Assembly (NCBI RefSeq): GCF_009668025.1
Contig: NZ_WJXZ01000001.1
Location: 549,814-613,813 of the forward strand
Direction of reading: 5' to 3'
DNA length: 64,000 bases
From: Larkinella terrae
GTDB taxonomy: Bacteria > Bacteroidota > Bacteroidia > Cytophagales > Spirosomataceae
Made by a program: the position numbers and the translations under genes. The notes beneath the pieces are model-generated. The model was given only the letters and a program-made list of their open reading frames with translations. It had not been told where the DNA came from and made no database searches. Numbering within the stretch: position 1 is the stretch's first letter; the number at the start of each line of letters is the position of its first letter. Below, piece by piece: positions 43,992-52,241 of this stretch.

Positions 43992-44036
43992 TTAAAATCA
44001 GAAAACCTTCCGGGCCGGAAGGTTTTCTGATTTTAA
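43992..44036. terminator. Perfect 45-bp palindrome, terminator
   Basis: Exact 22-base arms (TTAAAATCAGAAAACCTTCC plus GG, and complement) flank a single G. The stop codon of the minus-strand small gene at 44033 lies within its right arm. T-runs on both strands. Confidence 0.8.
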
Positions 44037-44302
44037 TGACGAACGGTATCTACTTTCATGGCACCGCCCCGCCGGAGCGAATCAGGCCGGGGTTTCTTCG
44101 GATTCGGGTCACCCGTCGGGCGCCGGTCTTCGATCTGCCCCCGGCGCATCCGGTCGTCCATTTTAATTTTCTCTTTCTGTTTCGTCGAATCCTGCTGCAG
44201 AGCGGTTTGTACCGTCGGAGCAGCTACAAGTCGATCAGAAACCGGTCCCGCAAAGCCGGACGCTGAAATTCCGATCAGGCTGGCAATCAGTAGCTTTTTC
44301 AT
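44033..44302 (-). CDS. Small exported basic protein
   Basis: An 89-residue protein starting at MKKLLIASLIGISASGFAGP, a clear signal peptide; the frame is open to 44350 without coding character. The mature part is rich in Arg, Lys and Asp (KMDDRMRRGQIEDRRPTGDP, NPKKPRPDSLRRGG) and probably unstructured. No family recognised. A similar low-complexity secreted gene follows upstream at 44382, and both lie on the strand and side of the 46.4-kb sigma operon, of which they may be envelope targets. Confidence 0.5.
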   Translation of the reverse strand: MKKLLIASLIGISASGFAGPVSDRLVAAPTVQTALQQDSTKQKEKIKMDDRMRRGQIEDRRPTGDPNPKKPRPDSLRRGGAMKVDTVRH

Positions 44303-44381
44303 GATCTGATGAGAAAAAAAAGCAGACATCGATTGATGACTGCTTTTCATAGATTACCTAACTGATTCTCTATTAATTGTC

Positions 44382-44906
44382 TTAAAGCGTATCCCGCTTC
44401 ATCGTTGAGTCGTTCCGGTTTCTGTTGCGCCGGTTTTTCCGATCATTCTTATTCATGTTCGTTCCGGACTGGTTCATCGTCGGATTGCTTGACGTTGAAC
44501 CCTGAACGGTGTCGGTTTGATTCGAAGTTGGATCGGTTGAACGGCGTTCACGGTTCATCTGACCCTGCTGCCCCATCTGCCCTTGCTGAGTTTGGTTCTG
44601 TGGGAAGGTAGTCGAGCCGGTGGTGCCGGTCGTACCTGATTGCTGCATCTGTGGGTTAGCCGTTGAACCGGTAGGATTTTGCGTCCCTAAAGTCGATTGT
44701 CCCTGCGGATAACTAGTCGTTCCGGTACTTCCTGTCGTACCCGTTGACTGGCTGTTGACGCCCTGCGTTTGCGGATTGGTCGTCTGTGTTTGCGGATCTA
44801 CCGTCGTTGTGGATCCTGTCGAACCGGTCGAGCCGGTTGGGTTTTGCGCTTTGGCGGAGAGGGCAACCGCCACTAACATAGCCCCCATCATCACTACCTT
44901 TTTCAT
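44382..44906 (-). CDS. Secreted Thr/Gln/Gly-rich low-complexity protein
   Basis: A 174-residue exported protein: signal MKKVVMMGAMLVAVALSAKA, then repeats of GSTG, NPQTQ, TGTTGST and QMGQQGQM types, and a basic end (NDRKNRRNRNRNDSTMKRDT). About half the mature residues are Thr, Gln, Gly, Ser or Asn. This is typical of disordered surface or matrix proteins; no catalytic function is likely. Short repeats make the gene prone to slippage, but the frame is intact here. Confidence 0.6.
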   Translation of the reverse strand: MKKVVMMGAMLVAVALSAKAQNPTGSTGSTGSTTTVDPQTQTTNPQTQGVNSQSTGTTGSTGTTSYPQGQSTLGTQNPTGSTANPQMQQSGTTGTTGSTTFPQNQTQQGQMGQQGQMNRERRSTDPTSNQTDTVQGSTSSNPTMNQSGTNMNKNDRKNRRNRNRNDSTMKRDTL

Positions 44907-45029
44907 CGTTGAGTTTTGTTTTATGATGGTTGTCTAATTGAACCAATTATAAAACTAACTCGGCCTTTCCTAAAGTTGTTCAGGAAAAATTTAAATTTAT
45001 GAGCCAGCGGGACGACGGTTTGTTCATAT

Positions 45030-46442
45030 TTAAGGTTGCCAACGCAGTCCGACAACCAGGCCATAGCTGTAGGGGCGGACGCTGAAACAGCGCGAATTAT
45101 CGTTGATTGCGCTCAGATTATAAACAATTCCCGGCTCAATCTGCAACCGTAATCTGTCGGTCAACTGGCGCTCGATTCCGTAGGAAGCCTGCAAAAAAGG
45201 TTGCCAGCGTTCTTTGGAATGACCACTCATCAAATACCCGATGCTCCCGCCTGCTGCAATATAATGCCGCAAACCCGTCACCTGACCCGGGTTCAGTTGC
45301 AACCGCCCTTCGGCGCTCAGGGCCACATATTGCCAGGTATTTTTTACGTGGCGCTCTTCCGATTTATACAAAGGCGTCAACTTGATGGTTTGAGGATCCA
45401 CCCATTCCACCCGCGACGAATCCGACCGCAGCGCCCGGGCCGAATACGTCATTTCCTGCTGCAACTTCTGATACGTTGCCCCGACCCGCAATCCAAATTT
45501 CTTCGTTAATGGAAATTCCACACCGGCTTCAAACCGGTACCCCTTCCGTGCCGACAGCGATTTTGACGGGCGGATTTTCTCCACCACGACGTTATCATGT
45601 TGCATGGGCGTCACCTGCCGAAACGTGTATAACGGCATCAGACTGGTAAAAAAAGACGGTTTTACGGCCCGGCGTTCCGGTTCGATAACCGGTGCCAGGT
45701 CCCTGGCGACAAAATCGTCCACGGGAGCAATGATCGTGGGCAGAGCATTAACAGGAAACGCAAGCTTCGCGGTTTTTCCCGCAATGTAATTCCAGGTCAA
45801 CACCGGTTTTACGAGTTCCGGTGCGGTTTCAGTTTGGGGTAAATGGGGCACTTGGTTGATAGTAAAGGTTACTTCATCGGCACGATACGGTTTTTCGTTT
45901 GATTGATTCGTTTTTTCAATTAGTGACAGGTAATCCGTTGCTTGCGGATCAGCTACGCCCGGTTTTGATTTCGAGAAAACCGGTTTTTGCGTTTGATGAC
46001 CCGTTAAACCGGCAAAAGTCCCCTTTTCAACGGCCGGTCGTTTGGCCAGTGGAACACCGGTTTTCTCCGCCGGGATCGGGAGCGTGTGTTTTTTAGAGGA
46101 ACTAACCAGATTCGCCACTCGTCCGGCATCGGCAGGGCCGACCGTAACCGCTGCCTGCGCCGTCTCGTTTTTTGCCGTAACCGCCGAAACTGCCGCTGAT
46201 TTGCCGGGCGTATGGGCCGACAACGTCTTATACTGCCAGACGCCAAAGGTAAGCACACCCAAAATTGCCAGCACACTCAGCCCCCAGCCGAACCGGTTGC
46301 CCCAGTTACCACCCGGTTTGGCGACCGGTGGCGGATTAGCTCCCTTTAAAATACGTTCCAGGGCGTCTTCGTTCGGTTCCGAGTCGTAGTTTTCGAGCCG
46401 GTTCCGGAAGAGACTTTCCCATTCATCATCAATAGTTGCCAT
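45030..46442 (-). CDS. Anti-sigma-like membrane protein with C-terminal beta-barrel-like domain
   Basis: The start MATIDDEWESLFRNRLENYD overlaps the sigma gene's end by 14 bases; the Met three codons upstream is possible. The 470 residues comprise a cytoplasmic N-terminus (1-50), one membrane helix (about 53-72, WGLSVLAILGVLTFGVW), a 220-residue variable linker, and about 190 C-terminal residues that alternate like an outer-membrane porin (RFEAGVEFPLTKKFGLRVGA, WQPFLQASYGIERQLTDRLR, ending GLVVGLRWQP). Position and topology fit a partner of the sigma factor, but no zinc anti-sigma motif is present. How a barrel-like domain fits with an inner-membrane anchor is unclear. Confidence 0.7.
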   Translation of the reverse strand: MATIDDEWESLFRNRLENYDSEPNEDALERILKGANPPPVAKPGGNWGNRFGWGLSVLAILGVLTFGVWQYKTLSAHTPGKSAAVSAVTAKNETAQAAVTVGPADAGRVANLVSSSKKHTLPIPAEKTGVPLAKRPAVEKGTFAGLTGHQTQKPVFSKSKPGVADPQATDYLSLIEKTNQSNEKPYRADEVTFTINQVPHLPQTETAPELVKPVLTWNYIAGKTAKLAFPVNALPTIIAPVDDFVARDLAPVIEPERRAVKPSFFTSLMPLYTFRQVTPMQHDNVVVEKIRPSKSLSARKGYRFEAGVEFPLTKKFGLRVGATYQKLQQEMTYSARALRSDSSRVEWVDPQTIKLTPLYKSEERHVKNTWQYVALSAEGRLQLNPGQVTGLRHYIAAGGSIGYLMSGHSKERWQPFLQASYGIERQLTDRLRLQIEPGIVYNLSAINDNSRCFSVRPYSYGLVVGLRWQP

Positions 46443-46980
46443 AACTGACAATACCCATTTTTTTCAATTTTTGCTTTAAAACTTCTTTGGCCCGAGCCAG
46501 TTGCGACTTCGAGGTTCCTTCCGAAATGCCCATCATCTGGGAGATTTCCAGATGCGTGTAGCCGTCGATGACGTACAGGTTAAAGACCATCCGATAGCCA
46601 TCGGCCAATTCCTGAACCAGCATCAGTAGCTCCTCGGTTGAAATCCGGGCCAGAATGTCGTTGTGGTCGGTATTGCTGGTTTCCCAGGCTTCTTCGTAGT
46701 CCGTTTCCGATTGTTCGTGGTAGTGTTTGTGGTACCAGTTGATGGCCGTATTGACCATCACCCGTTTCATCCAGTTCAGCAGCCGTTCGGGTTGCTCAAT
46801 GGTGTGTATTTGTTGAAAGATGCGAATAAATCCTTCCTGAAACATATCTTCCGCTTCCGGGCGCGAATGGGCATAGCGACGGCAAAGGCCCATCATCCGG
46901 CTTTTGTGACGTTCGTACAAAGCCGTTTGAGCCCGCGCATCGTGGCGTTGGCATGCCCGCAACAATTCTATTTCAGACAA
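46429..46980 (-). CDS. ECF-type RNA polymerase sigma factor
   Basis: A 183-residue sigma-70 family factor. Region 2 (about 10-80) has YERHKSRMMGLCRRYAHSRP and AEDMFQEGFIRIFQQ; region 4 (about 125-175) has LPDGYR-equivalent LADGYRMVFNLYVIDGYTHL and EISQMMGISEGTSKSQLARA. It is translated together with the following membrane protein, whose start lies before this stop. Control of envelope genes is the expected role. Neither its promoter sequence nor its target motif is apparent. Confidence 0.92.
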   Translation of the reverse strand: MSEIELLRACQRHDARAQTALYERHKSRMMGLCRRYAHSRPEAEDMFQEGFIRIFQQIHTIEQPERLLNWMKRVMVNTAINWYHKHYHEQSETDYEEAWETSNTDHNDILARISTEELLMLVQELADGYRMVFNLYVIDGYTHLEISQMMGISEGTSKSQLARAKEVLKQKLKKMGIVSYGNY

Positions 46981-47056
46981 GTGTTTTCTAAAGGATCGAC
47001 GGTGTTTTTACGAATTACGGCTTTTCCACAGACCGAACCAATACGTATTTCGTAAT

Positions 47057-48319
47057 TTATTTTATGGCAAGACTCACCGTCGCCGAAGATTTATTATTCT
47101 TCACGTCCGTCAGCTCATATTTAAATTGAAATTCTCCGGTGTAATTAACGGGCGGCCGATATAGAATCACCCCGTTGGGCCAAACTTCCAGATCAATCCC
47201 TGCGGGTTTGTCGGTAATATTTATGCTCCGCAGGGGTGCACAAACCGCATCGTTTCCGAGCGGATAGATAAAAATCATCCGCTTTTTGGGGTCCGGCGAA
47301 AGTGTAGCCGCCGAAACCTGCCCTTTGTCGTTGCGGGCCGTTAGTTCACAGGTCGCATCCGGCGTGTTAATCGAAATATGGGCGGTTGCCTCCAGGCAAT
47401 CGCCGTTCTCGCAGCGCTTGTACGTAAACTCGTCGTTACCGGTGAACCCATTGGTCGGGTAATAGGTAACGATGTTGTTCTTCGAAATTTTCGCCGTACC
47501 TTTTGTGGGAGCCTTGCTGATCGTAACCGGCAGATCGGGCCGGGATTTGCAAAGTTGGTCGTTGGCCAGAACCGGAATCCGCAGCGAATCCGTAATGAAC
47601 CACTGCTTCCAGTACACTTCCTCGTCCTTCAAAAGGATTTTACAGTCTTTGAAAGGATCGCCGACGGCAATTTTAACCGGCGACAGAAACGTGCGGTTTT
47701 TCTGCGGGAAAACCGCTTTTACTTTATAAAAGAAGAAATCAAAGCCGTTAAAACCGGCATTCGGCGTATACAATACTTTCCCGTTTTCGACGGTTACCTT
47801 GCCATTTTCCGGTTGCTGCTGTACTTCGAGACTGCCCAGATCGACCGTTGCGTCGCAAAACCGGTCGTTCTTCAACACGTCCATCGTCAGGGACTGGTTT
47901 TCCGGAATGCGGTAATAATCCGGGATCGGCCCGGCATTACAGGGAATCTGCGCGCTGTCGGGCGCCATGTTGATCCGAAACGATTTGGCTAATTTATTCG
48001 TATTGCCCGTACTGACGGCAAACTGGTCTTCGCCGACGACAAAGGTGGAGTGCGGAGTGTAGACCAGCAAACCGCTGCCGTTGAATTTTGCATTACCAAG
48101 CCGGGGAGATTGGGTCATGTACAGCGTGGTTACTGCGCTAAGGCCGGATATCGACGTCAGATCAATGGCCACCTGCTGGTCGGGTAGGGTGTAATATTCG
48201 ATCTCTTCGGTATCCACTTCGCCTTGTCCGGGTGCCATATCCTGGCCGATCCGGTCGCAAGCAACTGTGCCCAGAAGTAATCCCGCAACTACGGTTCTAT
48301 AAAATCCGAATTTAATCAT
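47057..48319 (-). CDS. Lipoprotein with tandem Ig-like (cadherin-type) repeats
   Basis: A 420-residue lipoprotein (MIKFGFYRTVVAGLLLGTVAC, Cys21). At least three repeats follow, each with a VLxNDxxC strand and a GKVxxxNGxxxYTPNxGFxGxDxFxY ending, as in VLKNDRFC with GFNGFDFFFYKV and VLANDQLC with GFTGNDEFTYKRC. This is the bacterial Ig/cadherin-like (Big_9/VCBS-type) pattern seen in adhesins. Cys recur at the same place in each repeat. A -7 element lies at 48378. It is upstream of the sigma operon on the same strand but separated by 76 bases. Confidence 0.8.
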   Translation of the reverse strand: MIKFGFYRTVVAGLLLGTVACDRIGQDMAPGQGEVDTEEIEYYTLPDQQVAIDLTSISGLSAVTTLYMTQSPRLGNAKFNGSGLLVYTPHSTFVVGEDQFAVSTGNTNKLAKSFRINMAPDSAQIPCNAGPIPDYYRIPENQSLTMDVLKNDRFCDATVDLGSLEVQQQPENGKVTVENGKVLYTPNAGFNGFDFFFYKVKAVFPQKNRTFLSPVKIAVGDPFKDCKILLKDEEVYWKQWFITDSLRIPVLANDQLCKSRPDLPVTISKAPTKGTAKISKNNIVTYYPTNGFTGNDEFTYKRCENGDCLEATAHISINTPDATCELTARNDKGQVSAATLSPDPKKRMIFIYPLGNDAVCAPLRSINITDKPAGIDLEVWPNGVILYRPPVNYTGEFQFKYELTDVKNNKSSATVSLAIK

Positions 48320-48377
48320 ACTATCGTCGAGACCATGCTCCGAAAGTCATGACAGGCCTGATACCGAAAGGGTTGCA

Positions 48378-48385
48378 CAAATATA
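48378..48385 (-). promoter_or_regulatory. Candidate -7 element of the Ig-like lipoprotein gene
   Basis: TATATTTG on the minus strand, 59 bases before the start codon and immediately after the inverted repeat 48390-48475. This order suggests the repeat ends the GMC transcript and a new one begins here. Confidence 0.45.
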
Positions 48386-48389
48386 ATTA

Positions 48390-48475
48390 AAAGTTAAGAG
48401 TGAAGAGTTTAGAATTACGAGTTGCCAAGCATTGGGCAATCAACGCGTAATTCTAAACTCTTCACTCTTAACTTT
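48390..48475. repeat. Exact 30-bp inverted repeat with nested hairpin
   Basis: Arms 48390-48419 and 48446-48475 match without error (AAAGTTAAGAGTGAAGAGTT and onward), made of AAGAGT-type units. The loop holds a second stem, TTGCC and GGCAA. It lies between the GMC stop and the lipoprotein promoter. Confidence 0.85.
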
Positions 48476-48483
48476 CAACTCTT

Positions 48484-50202
48484 TTACAGATTTTGCCGCT
48501 TCAGTTCCTGCACGGCGTAGTTGGCCGCGCGGGCGGTCATGGCCATGTAGGTCAGCGAGGGATTGACGCAGGACGACGACACCATAAAACCGCCGTCGGT
48601 GTTGAACACGTTCTTCACCGAATGAACTTGGTTGAATTTATTCAAAACCGACTGTTTCGGGTCGTTGCCCATCCGGATGGTTCCCATCTCGTGGATGCCC
48701 AGACCCGGCCACGAACCGTTGTCGTTTTTAGTAATGTTCTTCAAACCAGCTGCTTCGAGCATCTCGGCCGCATCGTTGATCATGTCTTTCCGCATCCGCA
48801 TTTCGTTATCTTTGAACTCGGCATCGAAACGCAAAACCGGCAAACCGTATTTATCGGTTTTCGATTTGTCGATCACGACCTTGTTTTCGAAGTACGGCAG
48901 ACATTCGCCAAAACCGCCGAGGTTCATCGTCCACGGACCCGGTTTGGTCAGCTCGTCCTTGAACGAAGCGCCGAACCCTTCGGTAGCCGTTCCCCGACCC
49001 CAGTTCAGTCGCGATGCGCCCCCCTGGTAGCCAAAACCGCGCAGGTAATCGCGTTTTTGCTGACCGGGCAGGTTGCGGTAGCGCGGCACATAAATACCGT
49101 TGGCCCGCCGTCCGTAATAATATTTGTCGCCAAAGCCTTCGTAAACGCCACTGGCGCCCGCCCGGAAGTGGTGATCCAGCACGTAGTGGCCCAAAACGCC
49201 ACTGTCGTTGCCCAACCCGTTCGGGAAGCGGCTGGAAATCGAGTTCATCAAAATGTAGGTCGACGCCATCGACGACGCACACAGGAAGATAATTTTGGCG
49301 TTGAACGTCAGTTCTTCTTTCGTCAACTGATCGAGGACGCGCACGCCCGTCGCTTTTTTCTTCGCATCGTCGTAAATCAGGGACGTTACGATCGAGTGCG
49401 GCCGAAGCGTCAGATTCTTGGTTTTCATAGCCGCCGGTAAGGTTGCCGACTGCGTGCTGAAGTACGCGCCGAACGGACAACCCCGGCTGCAGAGGTTCCG
49501 GTACTGGCACTGCGCCCGGCCCAGAGCGGTTTGCTGCGGAGTGGCCTTGGTGATGTGGGCAACGCGGCCAATCGTGATCGTCCGCTCCTTGAATTTTTTC
49601 TCAACTTCGCCCTTAACGTGTTTTTCGAGGCAGTACATCTCCATGGGTGGCTGGAACTGGCCGTCGGGCAACTGCATCAGGCCGTCGCGCGAACCGCTGA
49701 CGCCGATGAATTTCTCCACGTGATCGTACCAGGGCGCAATGTCCTTGTACCGAATCGGCCAGTCGGCGCCGACGCCTTCTTTGGCGTTTGCTTCAAAATC
49801 CAGATCGCCCAGCCGGTAGCTCTGGCGTCCCCACATCAGCGAGCGACCGCCCGTGTGGTAGCCCCGCATCCAGTCGAAACGTTTGTCTTCCAGGTACGGA
49901 TTTTCTTTATCGTTCACAAACAGGTAACTGGTAGCTTCCGAAACCGTATATCCTGTCCGGGCCTGCACCGCCTGTTCCTCCGCGATTTCGGACGTCACCC
50001 GTCCCCGGTGCGGAAAACCCCAGGGGTCGGTCATGGCGGTTTTGTACCCTTCAATGTGTTTAATGTCTTCGCCCCGTTCGAGCATCAGGACTTTCAACCC
50101 CTTTTCGGTCAACTCCTTCGCGGCCCACCCCCCGCTGATCCCCGATCCAACCACAATGGCGTCGTAGGTAGTGGCTTTTATACTATCTATGTTGAGATAC
50201 AT
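48484..50202 (-). CDS. GMC-family oxidoreductase (gluconate dehydrogenase-like large subunit)
   Basis: A flavoprotein of 572 residues, starting at MYLNIDSIKATTYDAIVVGS. The FAD loop is DAIVVGSGISGGWAAKEL, and the C-terminal GMC signature with the catalytic His reads GLGIHEMGTIRMGN followed by NTDGGFMVSSSCVNPSLTYM. It has Cys-rich YRNLCSRGCPFGAYF in the middle, seen in the dehydrogenase branch. It has no signal, but its partner with a Tat signal (50309) precedes it, so both may be exported as a complex. The sugar or polyol substrate is not known. Confidence 0.88.
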   Translation of the reverse strand: MYLNIDSIKATTYDAIVVGSGISGGWAAKELTEKGLKVLMLERGEDIKHIEGYKTAMTDPWGFPHRGRVTSEIAEEQAVQARTGYTVSEATSYLFVNDKENPYLEDKRFDWMRGYHTGGRSLMWGRQSYRLGDLDFEANAKEGVGADWPIRYKDIAPWYDHVEKFIGVSGSRDGLMQLPDGQFQPPMEMYCLEKHVKGEVEKKFKERTITIGRVAHITKATPQQTALGRAQCQYRNLCSRGCPFGAYFSTQSATLPAAMKTKNLTLRPHSIVTSLIYDDAKKKATGVRVLDQLTKEELTFNAKIIFLCASSMASTYILMNSISSRFPNGLGNDSGVLGHYVLDHHFRAGASGVYEGFGDKYYYGRRANGIYVPRYRNLPGQQKRDYLRGFGYQGGASRLNWGRGTATEGFGASFKDELTKPGPWTMNLGGFGECLPYFENKVVIDKSKTDKYGLPVLRFDAEFKDNEMRMRKDMINDAAEMLEAAGLKNITKNDNGSWPGLGIHEMGTIRMGNDPKQSVLNKFNQVHSVKNVFNTDGGFMVSSSCVNPSLTYMAMTARAANYAVQELKRQNL

Positions 50203-50210
50203 GTTACTTG

Positions 50211-50308
50211 GAATGAATAATGAACAATTAATAATGAACAAGCTGCCGCACGCGCGACCCAATGACTAATGACTTTCTCTTTCATTATTCATTGTTAATT
50301 GTTCATTT
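50211..50308. repeat. Inverted repeat of TGAACAATTAATAA-type units
   Basis: Left GAATGAATAATGAACAATTA (50211-50230 and on) and right TCATTATTCATTGTTAATTG (50282-50301 and on) pair in more than one register. It fills the 106-base gap between the subunit-3 gene and the GMC gene, within what should be one operon. Confidence 0.65.
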
Positions 50309-50899
50309 TTAGGTTGCCCAGGCTTTCTGGCCCGGTTTCAGATCAACGCACCCCTGGAACCGGCCCGGAACGGCGATGTACGACAACGCCTGGGTAGCAC
50401 CGATTTCCGAGGTAAAGTACCCATTCAGCGTCAGTGTTTTCAGGGTGTTGAAGAAAGGAGTCGTCCGTTTGTCTGCCGGCATCGAAGCCATGGCTTTCCG
50501 CTGTTCGGCGGCCTCGGCCTGGAGCTTCGTCATGATGTCGTTCTTCTGAGTCGTGTCGAGCGCGACGAAATTTTTGCTGTAGGCCGCCTGACTCAGTTCG
50601 TTGGTATGTGCCAGTCCGTCCAGAAACGTCTTCTGATCTTTTTGCGGGTAACAGTCTTTCAGGATGATATCAATGATTTCATTGACTTTGGCGGCTTTTG
50701 CACCGGGGGTACTGGTCGTGGGGATAATGACTTCGGTCATTTCAGCGACCATCGTATCCTGGTCGGCCGTAAACAACAGAGGCTTTCCGCTAAACGCCCG
50801 CTTCGTGGCCGATGCTTCGAGCGTATCCGCGAGTGCAGGCAGCGCCAGGGTGGTCCCCATCAAGGCCGCAACCCGCATCAAGGCATCTCTTCTGTTCAT
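50309..50899 (-). CDS. Gluconate 2-dehydrogenase subunit 3 family protein
   Basis: Begins MNRRDALMRVAALMGTTLAL, a twin-arginine type signal (196 residues); 35 open codons upstream are unlikely to be used. The mature protein is helical and matches the small subunit of membrane-bound gluconate/sugar dehydrogenases: FTADQDTMVAEMTEVIIPTT and PGAKAAKVNEIIDIILKDCY near the start. In known complexes this subunit escorts the GMC subunit through the Tat pathway. The GMC gene follows on the same strand. Confidence 0.88.
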   Translation of the reverse strand: MNRRDALMRVAALMGTTLALPALADTLEASATKRAFSGKPLLFTADQDTMVAEMTEVIIPTTSTPGAKAAKVNEIIDIILKDCYPQKDQKTFLDGLAHTNELSQAAYSKNFVALDTTQKNDIMTKLQAEAAEQRKAMASMPADKRTTPFFNTLKTLTLNGYFTSEIGATQALSYIAVPGRFQGCVDLKPGQKAWAT

Positions 50900-50952
50900 A
50901 TTATTACGTAAAAGATTAGTGAGATTCAATAAAGTAACGGAATTATCCATGA

Positions 50953-50960
50953 CAAATATA
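50953..50960 (-). promoter_or_regulatory. Candidate -7 element of the subunit-3/GMC operon
   Basis: TATATTTG on the minus strand, 54 bases before the start codon. No -33 element at the standard distance. Confidence 0.45.
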
Positions 50961-51012
50961 CTCAAACGATCGGCTATTTGTACGGTGTTTGGTAGGTTTC
51001 GCAATAAATAAT

Positions 51013-51120
51013 GAGGGGATGATTGACCACCGACGATTGACCGCTGACCATTGACGGCTGACGATAGACCATTGACGATGGTCGGCGGTCAATCGTCAAT
51101 GGTCTATCGTCAATCCTCCC
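51013..51120. repeat. Inverted repeat of ATTGACC-type units in a divergent promoter region
   Basis: Exact 19-base arms at 51060-51078 and 51093-51111 (GACGATAGACCATTGACGA and complement), preceded by further units (ATTGACCACCGACGATTGAC at 51022 and on) and closed by GGGGAT/TCCTCCCC-like ends. Unlike most others it lies between divergent genes. The other 200 bases of the gap show only the -7 element at 50953. Confidence 0.8.
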
Positions 51121-51214
51121 CTTCCATCCTCCCCATTCCACCCTTCATCCCTTTTTTTACGGTTTGGGCACTGCCCGTACAATATCCGCTGTTTTCATCC
51201 GACTTCCCTAATGT

Positions 51215-51865
51215 ATGAGAAACGTTGCGCTATCAGCCTCCATCAATCCGGAAGGAACCGACCGTTCCGCTCCCGACGCACGGCAACCCGACGGGGCGGC
51301 CGGGATGGTTCAGCGCGAACGTCCCCGCCTGCTGGATTTTATCCGTCGACGGCTCCCGACGCGCGAGGATGCCGAAGACCTCCTGCAGGATGTGCTGATG
51401 GACTGGGCCGAAATTGACCGGCGCACGCAGTTGCCCTCGCCGACGGAGCCGCTCACCCAGCCCATCGAACACCTGGCTGGCTGGCTGTTTGCGGTGGCGC
51501 GTCGGAAAATTATCGACTGGTACCGGAAAAAACGGACGGTTTCGCTCGAGGATCAATACGCGGGTTATGCCGACGACGATGGCGAACCGCTGCTGATGGC
51601 GGGTTTACTGCCCGCCAGCGACGCATCCGCCGACGAGGTGCTGATGCGGGAAGCGATTATGGAAGCCGTCATGGAAGCGGTTTCGGAACTGCCCGACGAT
51701 CAGCGCGAGGTATTTGTCCGGCACGAACTGGATGGGCAAAGTTTCCGCGACATGGCCGACGAAACCGGTATTCCGATCAACACGCTGCTGTCGCGCAAAC
51801 GCTACGCGGTTTTGTACCTCCGGGAGCGCCTGCGGGACTTATACGAAGACTGGATCACTAACTAA
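51215..51865 (+). CDS. ECF-type RNA polymerase sigma factor
   Basis: A sigma-70 family factor of 216 residues; a start at the Met of MVQRERPRLLDFIRRRL (51305) would give the usual length and cannot be excluded. Region 2 shows TREDAEDLLQDVLMDWAEID and LAGWLFAVARRKIIDWYRKK; region 4 shows LPDDQREVFVRHELDGQSFR and DMADETGIPINTLLSRKRYA. It leads an operon with two related small membrane proteins (12 and 46 bases between genes) in the place where an anti-sigma gene would be expected. Confidence 0.92.
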   Translation: MRNVALSASINPEGTDRSAPDARQPDGAAGMVQRERPRLLDFIRRRLPTREDAEDLLQDVLMDWAEIDRRTQLPSPTEPLTQPIEHLAGWLFAVARRKIIDWYRKKRTVSLEDQYAGYADDDGEPLLMAGLLPASDASADEVLMREAIMEAVMEAVSELPDDQREVFVRHELDGQSFRDMADETGIPINTLLSRKRYAVLYLRERLRDLYEDWITN

Positions 51866-51877
51866 ACATCAAGTACT

Positions 51878-52195
51878 ATGGAATTCATGTGGATTTTAAA
51901 AGGATTGGGCTTTCTGGCCCTCGGCATCGGCCTCTTTTTTCTAGTAACGCTGGTCGTCATGCGGCTTTGGAACTGGCTGGTGCCTGCGGTTTTTAACGGC
52001 CCGAAAATACGGTTTGTGCAGGCACTGGGACTTTTGTTCCTAACCCGACTGCTGGTGGGCGGTTTTGGTTTCGGTGGGGCGCACGGCGGACACTGGCGCG
52101 GCCATCCCGGTTTTGATCGCCATCACGCGGCCGTTTGCCAACCCTACGACAAGTCACCGAATGAGTCAAAAACCGAAAAAACGATTGAACAATAA
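51878..52195 (+). CDS. Small membrane protein with LWNWL motif, first tandem copy
   Basis: A 105-residue protein with two hydrophobic segments (about 4-27 and 45-65). The stretch between them, RLWNWLVPAVFNGPKIRFVQ then ALGLLFLTRLLVGGFGFGG, is closely matched by the next gene. The tail is rich in His and Gly (GGAHGGHWRGHPGFDRHHAA), suggesting metal binding. No known family can be named with certainty. It starts 12 bases after the sigma stop and may sequester that sigma factor or report membrane or metal stress. Confidence 0.65.
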   Translation: MEFMWILKGLGFLALGIGLFFLVTLVVMRLWNWLVPAVFNGPKIRFVQALGLLFLTRLLVGGFGFGGAHGGHWRGHPGFDRHHAAVCQPYDKSPNESKTEKTIEQ

Positions 52196-52241
52196 CGGTT
52201 GAAAACGAACCATTCAACCATCAAACCATTACAACCATTCA

